A stretch of DNA of 64,000 nucleotides from Oscheius onirici (GCA_932521025.1 OW051473.1:434001-498000); one strand, 5' to 3'; positions 45,968-59,091 are shown, numbered from the stretch's first letter. Notes: a model not told the origin generated them from the letters alone. Translations and numbers: made by a program.

Positions 45968-47096
45968 GATGCTATCAAGAACTCCAAGGAACTAGTTAAA
46001 GGAGCTGTCAGTTGGCGCATATTATCAGCGACAGGTCGTTAATCTTGGTAGAACAGCAACTGAGAAAAAGTGAAACTATTCTCACACCTGAACTCTATTA
46101 TTCATACAGAAAAAAGCGGCACTCTGTTTTAGAATTTAGAAAAATGAAACCTGTAGGAATTTTTTTTCATTGAAATCGTGGAACACACTGTGAGGTCCAC
46201 AGTTGTTTTCTTCCAACAATCCTTGGCCATGTCATACATTTCCACAAAAACTTTTTTCTTAAGTCCAGAGTGCACTCAAATGTTGTGTCACAGATTCGAT
46301 TTTACGGAGAATTTTGAGTGCGTCGGTGCGCTCTTACCAAATCTTCTTGAAGTCTTCCTGTTTTCTTCAAAAGAGATAAACGCTGGACCCAATCAAATTT
46401 TCATCGATGCACGTCACTGAAAAGATCGTGGGAGCGTTGGGAAAACTCAGAAGCCTACTTCTGACATTTTAGTTGAGAAGAAAGTATTTACTTCACAGGC
46501 TTCTTTTATGATACCGGGAGCCTATTATGTGATTCTTTGAATTCTCCGCTCACCCCGATTGCCGATTTTATGTCCTGAAGAAAGCATCGTGGGAGCCGAG
46601 GCCGCGGTGTGAAAATTCAAGAAATCGCCAGCTTTGTGCAGCATACTTTCTCGCGATTTCAACACTTTTAACTAAGCCTCTTATGTCTAGACTTTGTAAG
46701 TTTTGATTTTATAAGTAAATACAAAGACCTGTTTCAATATAGCTTTCGTAAACGAGCATTCTTTCTTCCTTTTCTTCTCCTCGTCCACAAGCAGACTTGG
46801 ATAGCGACAATGTTCCGAGTATTCATCCTTTGAGTCCAAACGCAGAAATTATCACCTGTCTAAACCCGGAGACTGGTGGATAGTAGCCGATAATCCCAAC
46901 GTTTGCCTTCCCATACAAAATTACCACAATATCAAGTTCGATTGATCTTTTTTCTATGTGAATAATAAAGTTCAGGTGTGAGACTAGTCTCACTTTTTCT
47001 CAGTTGCTGTTCTACCAAGATTAACGGCCTGTCACTGATAATGTGAGCCAACTGTCAGCTCAATTGACTAGCTCTTTGGAGCTTCCACGGAGCATC

Positions 47097-47167
47097 TCCG
47101 TTGTGGTCTAGTGGTTAGGATTTACGGCTCTCACCCGTAAGGCCCGGGTTCGATTCCCGGCAACGGA
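47097..47167 (+). tRNA. tRNA-Glu(CUC), copy B
   Basis: Same 71-nt cloverleaf as copy A. Its 5' flank, about 46996-47096, is a close copy of the flank of A in inverted orientation, so A and B lie head to head across about 1.1 kb (45968-47096) that holds no supported gene. Short T-run downstream can end Pol III transcription (CTTTTAG). Confidence 0.95.
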
Positions 47168-48234
47168 AGATCTTTTAGTCTTTCTACTTTGGTTTTTCAT
47201 CTTTTTAACATTTCTGCACCAAGTTTCGGTGATGAAATTGGAATTTTTCGAATCGTATGCTTTACGAAAGTTTTTGAGAGAGAGAGACCTTCACACTGTG
47301 CAAAATAAGTGGCATGATATATGCATTGTTTGATCCCAGCTTTTCTCCACAGTAATCTTGAAGAAGCTCTCGCCTCTTCCATCACAGGTGTTTTATGGCT
47401 CAATCGTGGCAGACTAGAATTATTTGTCTGGCTCCTGCCAGAAAAGAAGGCTGCAAAGTTCCAAAGTACTTTTTCCTATGCAACTTTCTGCAAATTTGAA
47501 CTCGCACATTAGAAAATAAAGCCATGTTGCCAATTCCCGAACATCGCCCCTCCATTCCGTCTCTAATGTGAAAGCCAACCTTGCTCAAACATATCGCGTT
47601 TCGTGCAAGTTTGACTGCATGGTTGGTGCCGCCATAGTTGTTGGAGCACTCATGGCTTTAAACAGGGAACAACCATTACTTGCACAAGGTTTACAGAAAT
47701 AATTTGAACAACAGCATTTTTCTGAGTCAAAATTGCTAAACTGCAAATGTTTTCGGAAATTCTTTTTTTCAACTGCTTAACTATTCATCTCGCTTTGCAA
47801 AGAGATCACATTCTTCCCAATTATCTCACACCTAATCCCTCCCCAGAACTTGTAGGCTGTTCTTTTCAGAAAGTGCTCATAATCCTGTTTTATTGTTATT
47901 GCCATCGTGTTATACAGCCCGTTTGGACCTTGTCTGACGATAGTTTCCATCCATATTTCATGAGACCATTAGTATTTTGAGATGAAAAAATGGTAATCGC
48001 TGAAAAGAAATAGCGAGACTGGCGACAGTTACACCGTGTCGTGAATTTTGGTCCTTTTACAAGAAAAATGCTGCAACGCTTGCTCTATTCAGATCTTACC
48101 AAGTTCACAGTTCATAGTTTTGCTTTCACGACAGTTCTTTCCTTTACAAATTTTCGCTAGTTCCAAACCTTGCACAGAACGAAAAAGATATAACATTTTA
48201 AAACCTTCTAGTTTTTCGAAAAGATGATATTTTG

Positions 48235-48286
48235 GGGTCGAGGACTTTATGTAGAAATTGTTTTTTTTACATAAAGTCCTCGACCC
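48235..48286. repeat. Perfect 19-bp stem hairpin
   Basis: GGGTCGAGGACTTTATGTA at 48235-48253 and its exact reverse complement at 48268-48286, loop of 14 nt rich in T. Stem-loop stands alone in AT-rich DNA. Confidence 0.75.
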
Positions 48287-48977
48287 GATCTTTTTGTTTT
48301 GAATCTGATGCAAGTAAACATAATCCTTCACACAATCTTCTCAACATTTGAGGGCGTAATTGTCCGAAAAAACTGCCTCTATTACTCAGAAAAGCCAATA
48401 AGCCTAATCTGCTTGTTGTTTCGTTAGCCAGCATATGGATCATCAGATCTTTCGAGCATTTCATTCTTTTTTGATGTTGTCTATGGTTACGATATGTCAC
48501 CAGCTATGTCCAGCGAAATGCATTTTCGCTCGCTATTCATGATTGCCACTCGTGTTTTGACAATTCCAAAGTGTGCACTTTGACCTTTTGGCATAACCGT
48601 TTGACAATCTTCTTTTTAATTTCTGAATCAAAAGTTTATGCGTTTGTTAAACGTTCTTGATTGAACAGAAAACCCTGATCTTTCCAATATTGCAAGACGC
48701 ATTTCGGCTTTGCATTCCTTAGACCTGGCTGACGGGTCGGGATTTTGAAGAAAATAACGTTAGAAAAATGGTGTTTTTCAGACATGCGACAGGATTGAAT
48801 CTGGTTGCTCGCGTAAATGAACATGTCGTCTTTGGAGTAGGCCATCTAAAATTTTGGACTTCGTTACATTTCATTTAACAAGGAGTCAGTACAAAACGGT
48901 TTGGAGATAAGAACCCTGTCACTGATAGTCTGGTGACAGCTCAATTGACTAGCTCTTTGGAGCTTTCACGGAGCATC

Positions 48978-49048
48978 TCCGTTGTGGTCTAGTGGTTAGG
49001 ATTTACGGCTCTCACCCGTAAGGCCCGGGTTCGATTCCCGGCAACGGA
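48978..49048 (+). tRNA. tRNA-Glu(CUC), copy C
   Basis: Identical 71-nt tRNA. The 5' flank GACAGCTCAATTGACTAGCT (48935-48954) and the following CTTTGGAGCTTTCACGGAGCATC match copy B. The 1.8 kb between B and C holds no supported gene; it contains the hairpin at 48235-48286. Confidence 0.95.
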
Positions 49049-50123
49049 AGATCTTTTGCTTATTCCATTGTAAAATCAGCTATAAAAAAAATTTCTGAGC
49101 CACTTTGTAGGCAATTCAGAACTTGATTTTCTATCATTCATGACTCTCTTTTTTTGCGAAACCCACTCACAATTCCGTCTCATCATGGTTACTTTGACTT
49201 TGGTCACTTCCCCACAATCTGAATCATTTTGCAGTTCATTAGATGCCATTTACTCAACCAGGTTCTTTCCTCAGCGGCTATCAAGCAGCTTTCTTCAAAT
49301 TAAAGCCAAATTATTAAACTGTTAGTCACACAGCTTATTATGGAAATCTTTCGGAAAACTGATAGCCTGAAATGTTAGTATGTGTGTTCTTTTGCTGACA
49401 GACAACCCTTCATAATTAACGGCTCTCTCAGTTTACCTTCTCCCGTCATGCTATGTGATCTTGCTCAGTTTCAAGCGCGCGCACTCTAGGCGGTATTATC
49501 TTCCAATTTGTCACAACAAGCACCCTTTTTGTAATTTATGTTTCCGTCTTTTGTCAGGAAAAAACTTCCGAGATATGACGAAGAAACGCTTAGATTTGTT
49601 GCAATTTAGCCGCTGAAAGTTGCTTTTTTGTGGCTTCATAGCCACGAAATATAAATTTCTCCAAAGAAACATCAACGCTGGGACGGACTGAGTGTTTCAA
49701 CGTTCATCAAGCCCTCTTTCACTATCGAAATCTGTCGAGTTACGCTCAAAAATTTGGATTATCCTGATTCGAAATCCTTTCCAAAAATGTACCACGGAGT
49801 TACTTACACATTCGCTCATTAGGAGCTGCCGTATCATGTTTCCGCATTGAAATTCCCATTACGCGGCAAGTGCTAACGTGCTTTAGGAGTGCACAGCGTC
49901 CAACTTCTAGATTTCTCTATTTCCTTTGAACTATCTACTTTCAAACATTACTCTTCAATACTGTTTTAGCCAAACTTCATAGGATGTCAAGGATACCTTT
50001 CGCAACCAGTGTATTTTAACGCGTTGGTGAGTTTTATGCATGTTTCTCCGATTAGATAAGACAACTGTCATAAATAAAATGACAGCTTGATTGACTAGAT
50101 TTTTGAAGCTTTTGCGGAACATC

Positions 50124-50194
50124 TCCGTTGTGGTCTAGTGGTTAGGATTTACGGCTCTCACCCGTAAGGCCCGGGTTCGATTCCCGGCAACGGA
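50124..50194 (+). tRNA. tRNA-Glu(CUC), copy D
   Basis: Identical 71-nt tRNA. Its 5' flank is the most diverged (GACAGCTTGATTGACTAGA). It lies 0.2 kb before the mGluR start on the same strand. The 1.1 kb between C and D holds nothing else I can support. Confidence 0.95.
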
Positions 50195-50391
50195 ATATAA
50201 TTTTTGTTTTTAGAGGAAGAAAACTTTCGTAAGAACAAGAAAAACAATCCTATTGTTAAGAAAAAGGAATATCTTGTTCAAAGGTAGATTGTTTGAAAAA
50301 TATTCGTCAGGCAAAGAATTTTCGCATTAGGCAGCAACCAACATAGTCAAATCAAACGTAAACGTACTTTTTTCAGGTTTATTAAAGAGCA

Positions 50392-53300
50392 ATGTTTTCA
50401 ATGTTGGCTCTAGCCACACAAATCCTAGCCAATGTTAATCTGGCTTCTCAAACTGTCTCAGACAGTGCCGATCTTACTCCAACAGCCAAAGTGAGGCAGA
50501 TTCGCGTCGCTGGAGACTTGATACTTGGAGGAGTTTTCCCAGTTCACTCAATGTCCGGCAATCTTGAAGAACCATGCGGAGACATTGCTGAAACTCGGTA
50601 TTAATATACCGCTCAGATTACAGCTAAAGCAAATTTAAGGGGTGTTCATCGAGTGGAAGCAATGCTCTACGCGATTGACGTGATCAACAAAAATAAGGAT
50701 TTTCTCAAGGGTTACAAACTAGGAGCTCTTATTTTGGACTCGTGTTCGAATCCTGCCTATGCTTTGAACCAAAGTCTTGATTTTGTTAGGGATATGATAG
50801 GATCTTCGGAGGCCTCAGACTACGTGTGCAAGTGGGGAATTTATATAACTGTACAAATGATGTAAATTGCCAGAGATGGAAGTGATCCGTCCACCAAGGT
50901 TCTAAACCAGAGAAAGAACGTGGTGGCTGTAGTTGGAGGATCTTACAGCTCGGTTTCTGTACAGGCAAGTGTTTTGGTATATTTTTCTATGAGACATAAT
51001 ACTTTGAAACGCAACAGGAACCTAGCATACTATTTTAGGTAGCAAATCTTTTGCGTCTCTTTCGCATTCCACAAGTCAGTCCAGCCAGCACCAACGCCGA
51101 CCTTTCTGACAAGAATCGTTTTGAATACTTTGCAAGGTGTATACCTTTCTATAATGGTAATATCCCGTCTTCAGAACTGTACCTTCTGACGACTACCAAG
51201 CAATGGCCATGGCAGAAATCGCAGTCCACTTTGGCTGGTCATATGTGTCTCTAGTGTATTCAGCGGATGAATACGGCGAACTGGGAGCAGATGCGTTCAA
51301 GAAGGAAGCAAGGAAAAAAGGAATCTGTATAGCTATAGAAGAGAGGATTCAAAACAAGAAAGAGAGTCTGACAGAATCTATCGACAACTTAGTACAAAAG
51401 TAAGACGACTATAAACATCAGATGATAAACTTTTCAGACTGCAACCAAATCAGCTTGTAGGAGCACGTGTTGTAGTCTTGTTTGTAGGAACCGAATATAT
51501 TCCGGAATTGTTGAGAATTACAACAGAGAGGATGAAGTTAACAACGGCTAGCAAAAAGAAGATTATCTGGTGAGTTAGAGTTAAACGATTATTTAAAACA
51601 TATTAGGGGGCTACGAGTTTACAGTATCACTTTTACAAGTTAATTATTTAAGTTTTGTTTCGGATTTAGAGACACCAAGCTTAACTAACTGATTAAAACT
51701 TTTTCCCATTGAAATCACATACATAAGTGTCGTTTTTAACAGGAACAGGTACTCTTGTACTTTTTAACAGGAACAGTTAAATATTCTGATTACATTCTTA
51801 ACACATTTCGATATTGTCAGAGTGTTTGCGAATATTCTTTTTCAGGATGGCCTCGGAGAGTTGGGATCGAAGTAATGACAAGTATTTCCAAGGTCAGAAT
51901 AGCCTTGCCGCAGAAGGTGCTATCGTTCTCAGTCTTTCTTCCAGCCGTGTGCCGTCTTTCGAAGAGGTTTCCACCCAACAAATCTGACTCCCTTTTTTCA
52001 GTATTTTATGAACCTTGCTCCTGGAACTGAAGCTTTCGAACGTGACAAATGGCTGCGTGAACTCTGGATCAAAAAATACAACTGCAAATTCGATCTGCCG
52101 CCGGATAGCCCTTCCAATGTCAACAGGTGAATGTGCGCGTGTCTCAGAATTGGTTGGTGGAGACACTTGAGAAGGTGACAACGATCGTGCGTATGTATCT
52201 TTAGTAAGCCACGTGAGAACGGCGGGTCCGATTTCGTTAGTGTCGAAAAACATTTGCGTAGTAAAGGTTCAAGGGGAACTACTTGAAGAATCAAATACTT
52301 CCAGATGTGAGGAGCAGCGGCAAGATACGGATACATTCATGACAGATGACAAAGTCCAATTCGTCATTGATGCCGTTTATGCCATTGCTCATGCACTTCA
52401 GGTAATGTTGAGAGTGACAGCAGGAAGAAACTGAGTGCACAGAAGGAATGTCCTTTAAGGGAGCAGCTGTTTTAAGACGATCATGGTAATTGGGCTAGAC
52501 GACGTGTGAACGTCTCACTTCTCTGGCATACGAAATTAGAGCGGGGTTGAAAGAGGAAGAGAAAAAACCACAGAAAATATTTACATGTTAGTTACGAAAG
52601 TTCCCCCTTGGTGCAGCTACAAATTAAACCGGTTTAAGTTGTCTGTACGGTCTCATAAATTCGCTTCAAGCTGAATACTTACACATCTGAAAAAAACTAT
52701 GAAAGATAATATATTCAGACAATGAAACAAGATGTCTGCCCTGACGACTCCATTGAAACCAACTGGATCTCGAGAAAGGCCCCAACACCCGATGTCTGTA
52801 CAGCTATGAGGACAATAGACGGAACAGATTTCTATCAAAAGTATCTTCTAAAAGTCAATTTTGAGAGTACGCCAAAAATTGTTCAGTAAAGTAACAGCAA
52901 CGTTTAAGATTGTGTTGGGAATAAATTCAAATTCTCACCACAAGGAGATGGTCCTGCCAGCTATACAATCTTGACATACAAGCCAAGATCTTTGGACAAG
53001 GTCAGACGATCGGAAGGAGACTCGGGACAGCGAGGGGATTATTTAGAAATAGGACATTGGTCTGAAAACAACGTGAGTTTGTATTAAATTTTCTCCAAAA
53101 CTGTATTTAAGCTTACAATCTATGAATCCTCATTGAAGAAACTCTGGCCAGAGAGCAAAGGCTACCCGGTATCGAAATGTTCAGCAGAATGCAAGGACGG
53201 TTACAAGAAGCAGCTCATTAAGGTTAGATTTTTTTTTTGATTTTTATTGATTTCGTCTCTTGATGAAATTCTTCAGGACGAGCAATGCTGTTGGGCTTGC

Positions 53301-55434
53301 AGCAGATGTGAAGATCATGAATATCTTTTAAATGAGACCTATTGCCAGCCCTGTGAATACGGACAGTAATATACTGAACAAAACTAGTTTAACCTCCCAA
53401 TGTTTAGTTATCCTACAAAGGACCGACGCTCTTGCTTCGACTTATCTGTCAACCATTTGAGACACATGAAATGGAACTCTATGTACTCAATAGTGCCGGC
53501 AGCGATTGCCGTCATTGGAATCTTCATGGCTCTGTTTGTCATCATCACTTTCATGATGTGAGTTGGGAGTTCAACAATCTCTGAATAGGTCAAATTCCCA
53601 CATTTTTCGTCCTGCGCACAAAATCAGTCCTTTTCTTGTACACGTTTTCCGAAGAGACCTTTTTTTGGGTATAGTTTTAGGCCATGTTTTGTTTATTTTA
53701 AGGAAACAATATTTAACATCGACAATTCAGCTTAATTGGATCTCGGCATTTTTCACAAGATTTAGCAGTGTATAACATGTAATTTCCAGATACAACGAGA
53801 CGCCTGTGGTGAAAGCTTCTGGTCGTGAGCTCAGCTACATTCTTTTGATTTCGATGATAATGTGCTACGCCATGACATTTGTACTTCTTTCAAGACCATC
53901 CGACGTCGTTTGTGCCTTTAAACGGACTGGTAAGATGATGAGTTAATGACAAATTTAAACATTCCAGGAATCGGATTTGCTTTTTCTTGCCTCTACTCGG
54001 CAATGTTGGTCAAAACAACGCGAATATACAGGATATTCTCTCAAGCGACTCGGTCAGCTCAGAGACCACGTTTCATCTCTCCTCTATCTCAGGTTTTTGC
54101 TACTTTTTTCCAAACCAAAATATCTTCAGGTGGTTATGACCGGAATGCTAGCTGGGTTACAGTTAACAGTCAGCGTCATCTGGCTCATTTTTGTTCCTCC
54201 AGGTTTCGCGCCGTTTTGTCTAAACTCAAATTTTTAGGTACTCGGCACATATATCCTGCCAGAGACCAAGTAGTTCTTACTTGTAATGTTCCTGACCATC
54301 ATTTCCTGTACTCTTTGAGTTACGATGTGATTCTCGTTACAGCTTGTACTGTCATGGCTGTACTTACTAGAAAAGTATAGCCTCTGAGATGCTGAACAAA
54401 ACAATCTTAGGTGCCTGAGAATTTCAATGAGACTAAGTTCATTGGCTTCTCCATGTATACAACTTGTGTCGTCTGGGTCAGTTGGACCTTTTTCTTCTTC
54501 GGAGCAGGCCCCAGCAGCGATTTTCAAGTGAGTTTTGGTGTTTACTGCTATTTAGAAGGGTAACAGTATTTTTTGAGTATATTTGTAAGAAGCGGCTGCG
54601 AGAAGAAAGGTGGTTTGGATTCTGCAAAAACATACGAACCTGGGGAAACATTATTTTACGAAAAAAAAACAACCCCGTCTGGGCGAAGCTGAAAGTGAGA
54701 CGTTGTTTGTGGTTTTCCTTTGAGCAAAAATAATTTTTTTCATATTCGCAGTATTTTCTTAGAAAAATCGAGTTGTAACGCTACGCGCAATTTCCATTTC
54801 TTTTAGATTCAAACGTCTTCACTTTGTGTCTCCATATCAATGTCCGCCAATGTCGCCTTAATCTGCATATTTTCGCCAAAACTGTGGATTATACTCTTTG
54901 AAAAGGAGAAGAATGTCCGCAAGCCTGAAGGAGAGTCTATGCTGAACAAAAGGTAGCTTTAACAACGCGGAACAAGTCGAAAAGTACTGGGAAAAATCAC
55001 AGCTCATGCGGGCTTACAGATCATCGAACAATCTCTCCACTACGAATACAAATAACCGCCATCCGGAGGTGTCTGGTGCCGCTTCAATGCATGTTTATCT
55101 GGTTTTTCTCATGCTTTGACGCTCTGCCCTTGCACGAGAGGGTGCTTTACCGCCGAAAAATTTGAACCTCTTAAACTCTCACTAGGCCTGACTTTGGATC
55201 TCTCTCCTCTTGCTTCTGTTCACTATCCCCACAGCCAAAAAGACTTTCCAACATTTTTTATTTTACAATTTCAGGTCCCTTGGAAACTGCAGCTCGAGAC
55301 TGTGCAGCGGACCAGCTTCCTATGAAGAGCCCAACCAGTATACGGCCCTCTTGGCCGACAGTCGTCGCCGTTCAACGCGCAAATTTTCACACCCCACGAG
55401 CACGTCTAGCTCTGCCCAAGATACATTTCTTTGA
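50392..55434 (+). CDS. mgl: Metabotropic glutamate receptor, group II-like
   Basis: Class C GPCR for glutamate at synapses. The venus-flytrap domain reads [109 protein letters not shown] and [20 protein letters not shown]. Ser of GGSYS, the AST triplet and Asp of TVPSD correspond to glutamate-contact positions of the family. The Cys-rich domain ([37 protein letters not shown]) precedes seven helices: [78 protein letters not shown], the helix near 54310-54375, [20 protein letters not shown] and [20 protein letters not shown]. The tail ends AQDTFL. DSCSxxxYALxQSLxFVR favours the group II (mGluR2/3, mgl-1) branch. About 18 introns. The splice near 52900 is the weakest. AATAAA at 55571. Confidence 0.9.
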
Positions 55435-56001
55435 GTTTAAAAGTGTGATACACAAAAAAATTCTGTTACACTAACGTGCCAATATAGTTTGTTCCACTTT
55501 AAGAGGTGCCCGATCTCTCTTTTGATATCCGAAATCTGTTTATCATATTGTCAGTGTCATTATGTTGGGCAATAAAAAATTCTGTTTTCATTTTTGTCGT
55601 TTACATGAAAAAATGTGGTCTACTTGCAGTTGTCCAATCGGTCTGAAAATTGGCGCACAACGAATGGGAAAGGTTTTGAACTGCTAGCTAAAATTTGGGG
55701 TCAATCTGCTCGGTAGATTTTCTACAAGTACGAGTTCTACACTTACGAGATTACGAGTTCGGGAGACATCGAAATATTTTTCAAAGTTTTTATTTTAAGC
55801 CTATCGACCCCAATTAATTTAGCGATATAGGCAGAAAATGCACATCTGTTTACCTACAAACTGTTTGCCAGATCACATCAGGAACGTAAACTTTGCTGTA
55901 ACGAGACGAAGTTGTTGACTCAACACAAAATCAAAAATTCCATTCCATTCTTCCGTATCAGTGCTCTCAAATCATTTCGTCTTCTCCGCATAGCGACCAA
56001 A

Positions 56002-57231
56002 ATGATTGAGACTGCCACAATTCCAACTCGTCTTTTCGGTGCTATAAGCTGCACCATTTTTTCTACAAACGGAATTTTTCTCAACGTGCTCCTAGCTACG
56101 GTTCTTCTTAGGGTAAAAAGGTCGTAATCAAAGAGTAGTCTTTTTCAGAGTAAAAAGGATTTTAAAGGCAACGCCTTCTATACGATAACGCTACAACTAG
56201 CATTTTGTGATGTATGGTCACATCTTGTTCAATTTTTTGTCGCTATTCCAATCACTTTTGCAGGATTTGACGTAATCATGTTTGTTGTTTACAAAACATC
56301 AAAAGTTAAGATTTACCACGATTCTATCGTGCTGCGCATGTTGTGTTTCATTCAAACTCCAGCTTATATGGGAACATTGTATTTTAGTATCTTGCTGACG
56401 GCCAACTGTTTCATGGTTTTTATTTTGCCGGATCTTAATCGATACCTGTTCACGAAGAAAATTATCATGTACGTTGCTTTTCTTGAAATGGTAAACTTTG
56501 AACTTCCAAAAGGAATAAAAACTGAAAACGCATGAAAATTTTCAGAACAATTTTATGTGTTTGGTTTTACGTTTTGAGCATTGCTACACTTTTGGATATC
56601 CTAGCTTGCCACAAGACTTTTGATTCTGTTGGTTTTATTTTTGTCTCGTTTGCAAGGAAAATGACGAACTTTCTATCTTTCCCTACATCATTCGCCACGT
56701 AATAAATAAATGTATTTTGTATATAAGACGGCGTATTAAGATTTCGAGTCTGACAACAAGTTGGCTTCCCATTGCCATGTTCGTCACTTATATATTTATA
56801 ATAACCTACATCAAGCTCAAAATATATTTTCACATTATTAACGGTCGAATTGAGCGGACAAATATATCAGCCCAGACTGAACACTTGGCTACAAAGCGAG
56901 AACTGAATCTTTTGACACAGGTAGTTTGTAATTTTTAAGATTCCAAAAAAAAAAACAACTGATTAATTGCAGAGTTTCATCATCTGCGGATTCTTCGTTC
57001 TCGAAAAAAATTGCCTTCAACACTGTGCCAATGATTGAGGCTGAAGGCCAAAAACTGTTCATAATCAGGTTCATCGGAAGTTGGTCAACATTGCTATTGA
57101 ACAGCATTCATCCGATTGTGCTATTCACCTTCAATCGGGACATCAGGCGCCGAGTTCAAAGCTTTTTGCTGCGACCGACGCCTCATGCCGTTCAAGAAGT
57201 CAGAACTGGCAGCGTGTTTGTTCATCCATAG
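56002..57231 (+). CDS. Serpentine 7TM receptor (nematode chemoreceptor-like), possible frame break
   Basis: Helices: AISCTIFSTNGIFLNVLLAT, ITLQLAFCDVWSHLVQFF, YMGTLYFSILLTANCFMVFI, ILCVWFYVLSIATLLDILAC, LTTSWLPIAMFVTYIFIITY, and the last pair with FIGSWSTLLLNSIHPIVLF and NRDIRRR. DLNRY takes the place of DRY after helix 3 and NSIHPIVLF that of NPxxY, typical of divergent nematode families. In the loop after helix 4, near 56620-56655, the frame shifts between HKTFDS and ENDELSIFPYII. Either a 29-nt intron is removed or a one-base frameshift is present. The ATG at 56002 is chosen because it gives a normal short N-terminus; an in-frame ATG at 55912 also exists. Confidence 0.65.
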
Positions 57232-57428
57232 TTTCTTCATTCGACTAATTAGTTTACCGCCAAACAAACTGTTTTGTCATATTGCTAAACGGTGTTTGGT
57301 TTCAACATATTAAGTAGTTAACATGATTAGTGAGAACAGTTTCTGTTGATTTCAGCAGATAAAAAATTGCGAATACAGGTTTCTGTTCTAGTCCCGGTAC
57401 AATCGACATTTGTCTACCCTTCCATTTA

Positions 57429-58941
57429 TAGTCCTGGCCAAAATTTTTAAGTCACCTGGTTTTGTATGTAAGAAATATATGATTACGTGAAAATTTTTGG
57501 AATGATGGGTTTTACGTGAGATCGTTGATAAATAAAAAATAGGCGCGAAAAAATAAAAGACAAATTTTTTATTGAATATTTCTCAAAAGCAGCTGGCCAA
57601 AATTTTTGAGTCACCTCTTCCTTTCTTTTATTTTTTCTATTTCTTGTGCTCTTTACTCACTTTTATTGCTTCGTAAGATAGTTGCTCGTCGTATATGAGT
57701 GTTTCTTTTACAGAAATGATCGACGAAAAGACGAAAATTGAAATTCGTACGGAGTACGAAAACTTGCACTCATACAGGAAGGTAGCCTCAAAATTCGTAG
57801 TTGCTTACAATACGGTGATGAATATTGTCAAGGAGAGGAAGAACAAGACTCCTGGAAAAAAAAGCTTGAATTCTCGTCACATCAGGCAAATATGGCGTTA
57901 TATTACCGCAGAAGACCGATCCGGTCGACGAGTTACTTCTCGAACTTTCAAGATGGCACTGAATTTGAGCTGCAGCAGAAAAACAATTCTATGGAAAATG
58001 GTGAACGCTAATATTCCCTATATATTCAGTCACAAATCCCTGCCTCTAAATGAAAAACGAAGAGCTGCTCGACTCAATTTCGCCAGACTCCAATTGATGA
58101 ACGACACAGACTTTTCTACATGGATTTTTTCGGACGAAAAAAGATTTTCAATGGATGTGCCGGATAATATGGGAACTTATCAAACACCCAATGCAAAACT
58201 GGCGCGAATCAAACGGCAAATGGGCGGTGGATCCGTGACGGTTCTCGGAGCCATCAGTAGTCGAGAAATTCTCCGTCATAAGATCAGTTTTCTGGCATTC
58301 GTTCATTTATTTTTGAATGTTTTCAGGTTGTATCTGATCATTACAAAGCGGACGAATACATTTCTGATCTAGAAACTACGTTTTTCCCATGGGCCCGCAA
58401 AGAAAATGGACGTCGTCAGGTCGTTTGGCCACAAGATGGCTCGAAAATTCATGATAACAAGAAAGTCTACGAGTTTCTCGAAGAACAAGGAATAATAACA
58501 GTCAAATGGCCAGCAGCCAGTCCCGATTTGAACATTATTGAAAACGTCTGGGCTCTTCTCCAGGCCAAAGCTTATGAATCTGGACAGTTTTACAAAAAAG
58601 AGGATCTGGCCGCCGAAATCAAACGATGCTCCAAATTGATCAAGAGAAGTAACATTCTTAGCCTCTACTCAAGTATCCGCAGGAGATTGATCGCTGTTAC
58701 TGAGAAGAAAGGAGAACCGATCAAGTGATTTTGAAAGTGACTCAAAAATTTTGGCCAGCTGTTTATCAGAAATATCGAATAAAAATTGTGTGTGTAATTG
58801 TTTTGAGTCCATTTTTGTGTGGTAGCAACCCTACGATATTACCTATCTATCCTACGATATTACCTATCCCACATTTTCCACGCAATTCTATTTTTTACTA
58901 ATTACTAAATCAGGTGACTCAAAAATTTTGGCCAGGACTCT
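57429..58941. mobile_element. Tc1-type transposon with IR/DR ends
   Basis: About 1.51 kb, flanked by TA on both sides (57427-57428 and 58942-58943). Outer terminal repeats AGTCCTGGCCAAAATTTTT at 57430 and its inverse ending 58940. Each end carries a second direct copy: CAGCTGGCCAAAATTTTTGA at 57590-57609 and its inverse at 58742-58761. Two direct repeats inside each inverted repeat is the IR/DR architecture of Tc3 and Sleeping Beauty. Encloses a transposase gene on the + strand. Confidence 0.88.
57695..58728 (+). CDS. Tc1-family transposase, DD34E, coding possibly disrupted
   Basis: N-terminal DNA-binding helix-turn-helix (IRTEYENLHSYRKVASKF; RHIRQIWRYITAEDRSGRRV) leads to the catalytic core: first Asp in TWIFSDEKRFS, second in VWPQDGSKIH, Glu in WPAASPDLNIIENVWALL. 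I count 34 residues between the last two, the Tc1 DD34E spacing. After ISSREILRHKIS the frame is interrupted; the next part resumes at VVSDHYKADEYISDLETTF (about 58327) following a TTTTCAG. A 40-nt GT-AG intron fits the position, as some Tc1 relatives have introns, but phases differ by one base. So it is either a differently spliced intron or a frameshift. The alternative start at 57716 (MIDEKTK) follows an AG. Confidence 0.8.
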
Positions 58942-59091
58942 AACGTAAGTCGTGAAAGACACAAATAAACATATCCGAAACCATTGTTTCCTCTCAAAGT
59001 TAACGCATTCTAGATTTTGTCCGCAATGTCAGAAAGGGGGTTCTCTTGTTAATATTTTGCGATTTTCAACTAACTGTTATCTTTTATTCCT

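Noticed and set aside
58828-58870. Short tandem repeat CCTACGATATTACCTAT inside the Tc1 element
   Set aside because: Two copies only; likely a slippage product within the transposon end.
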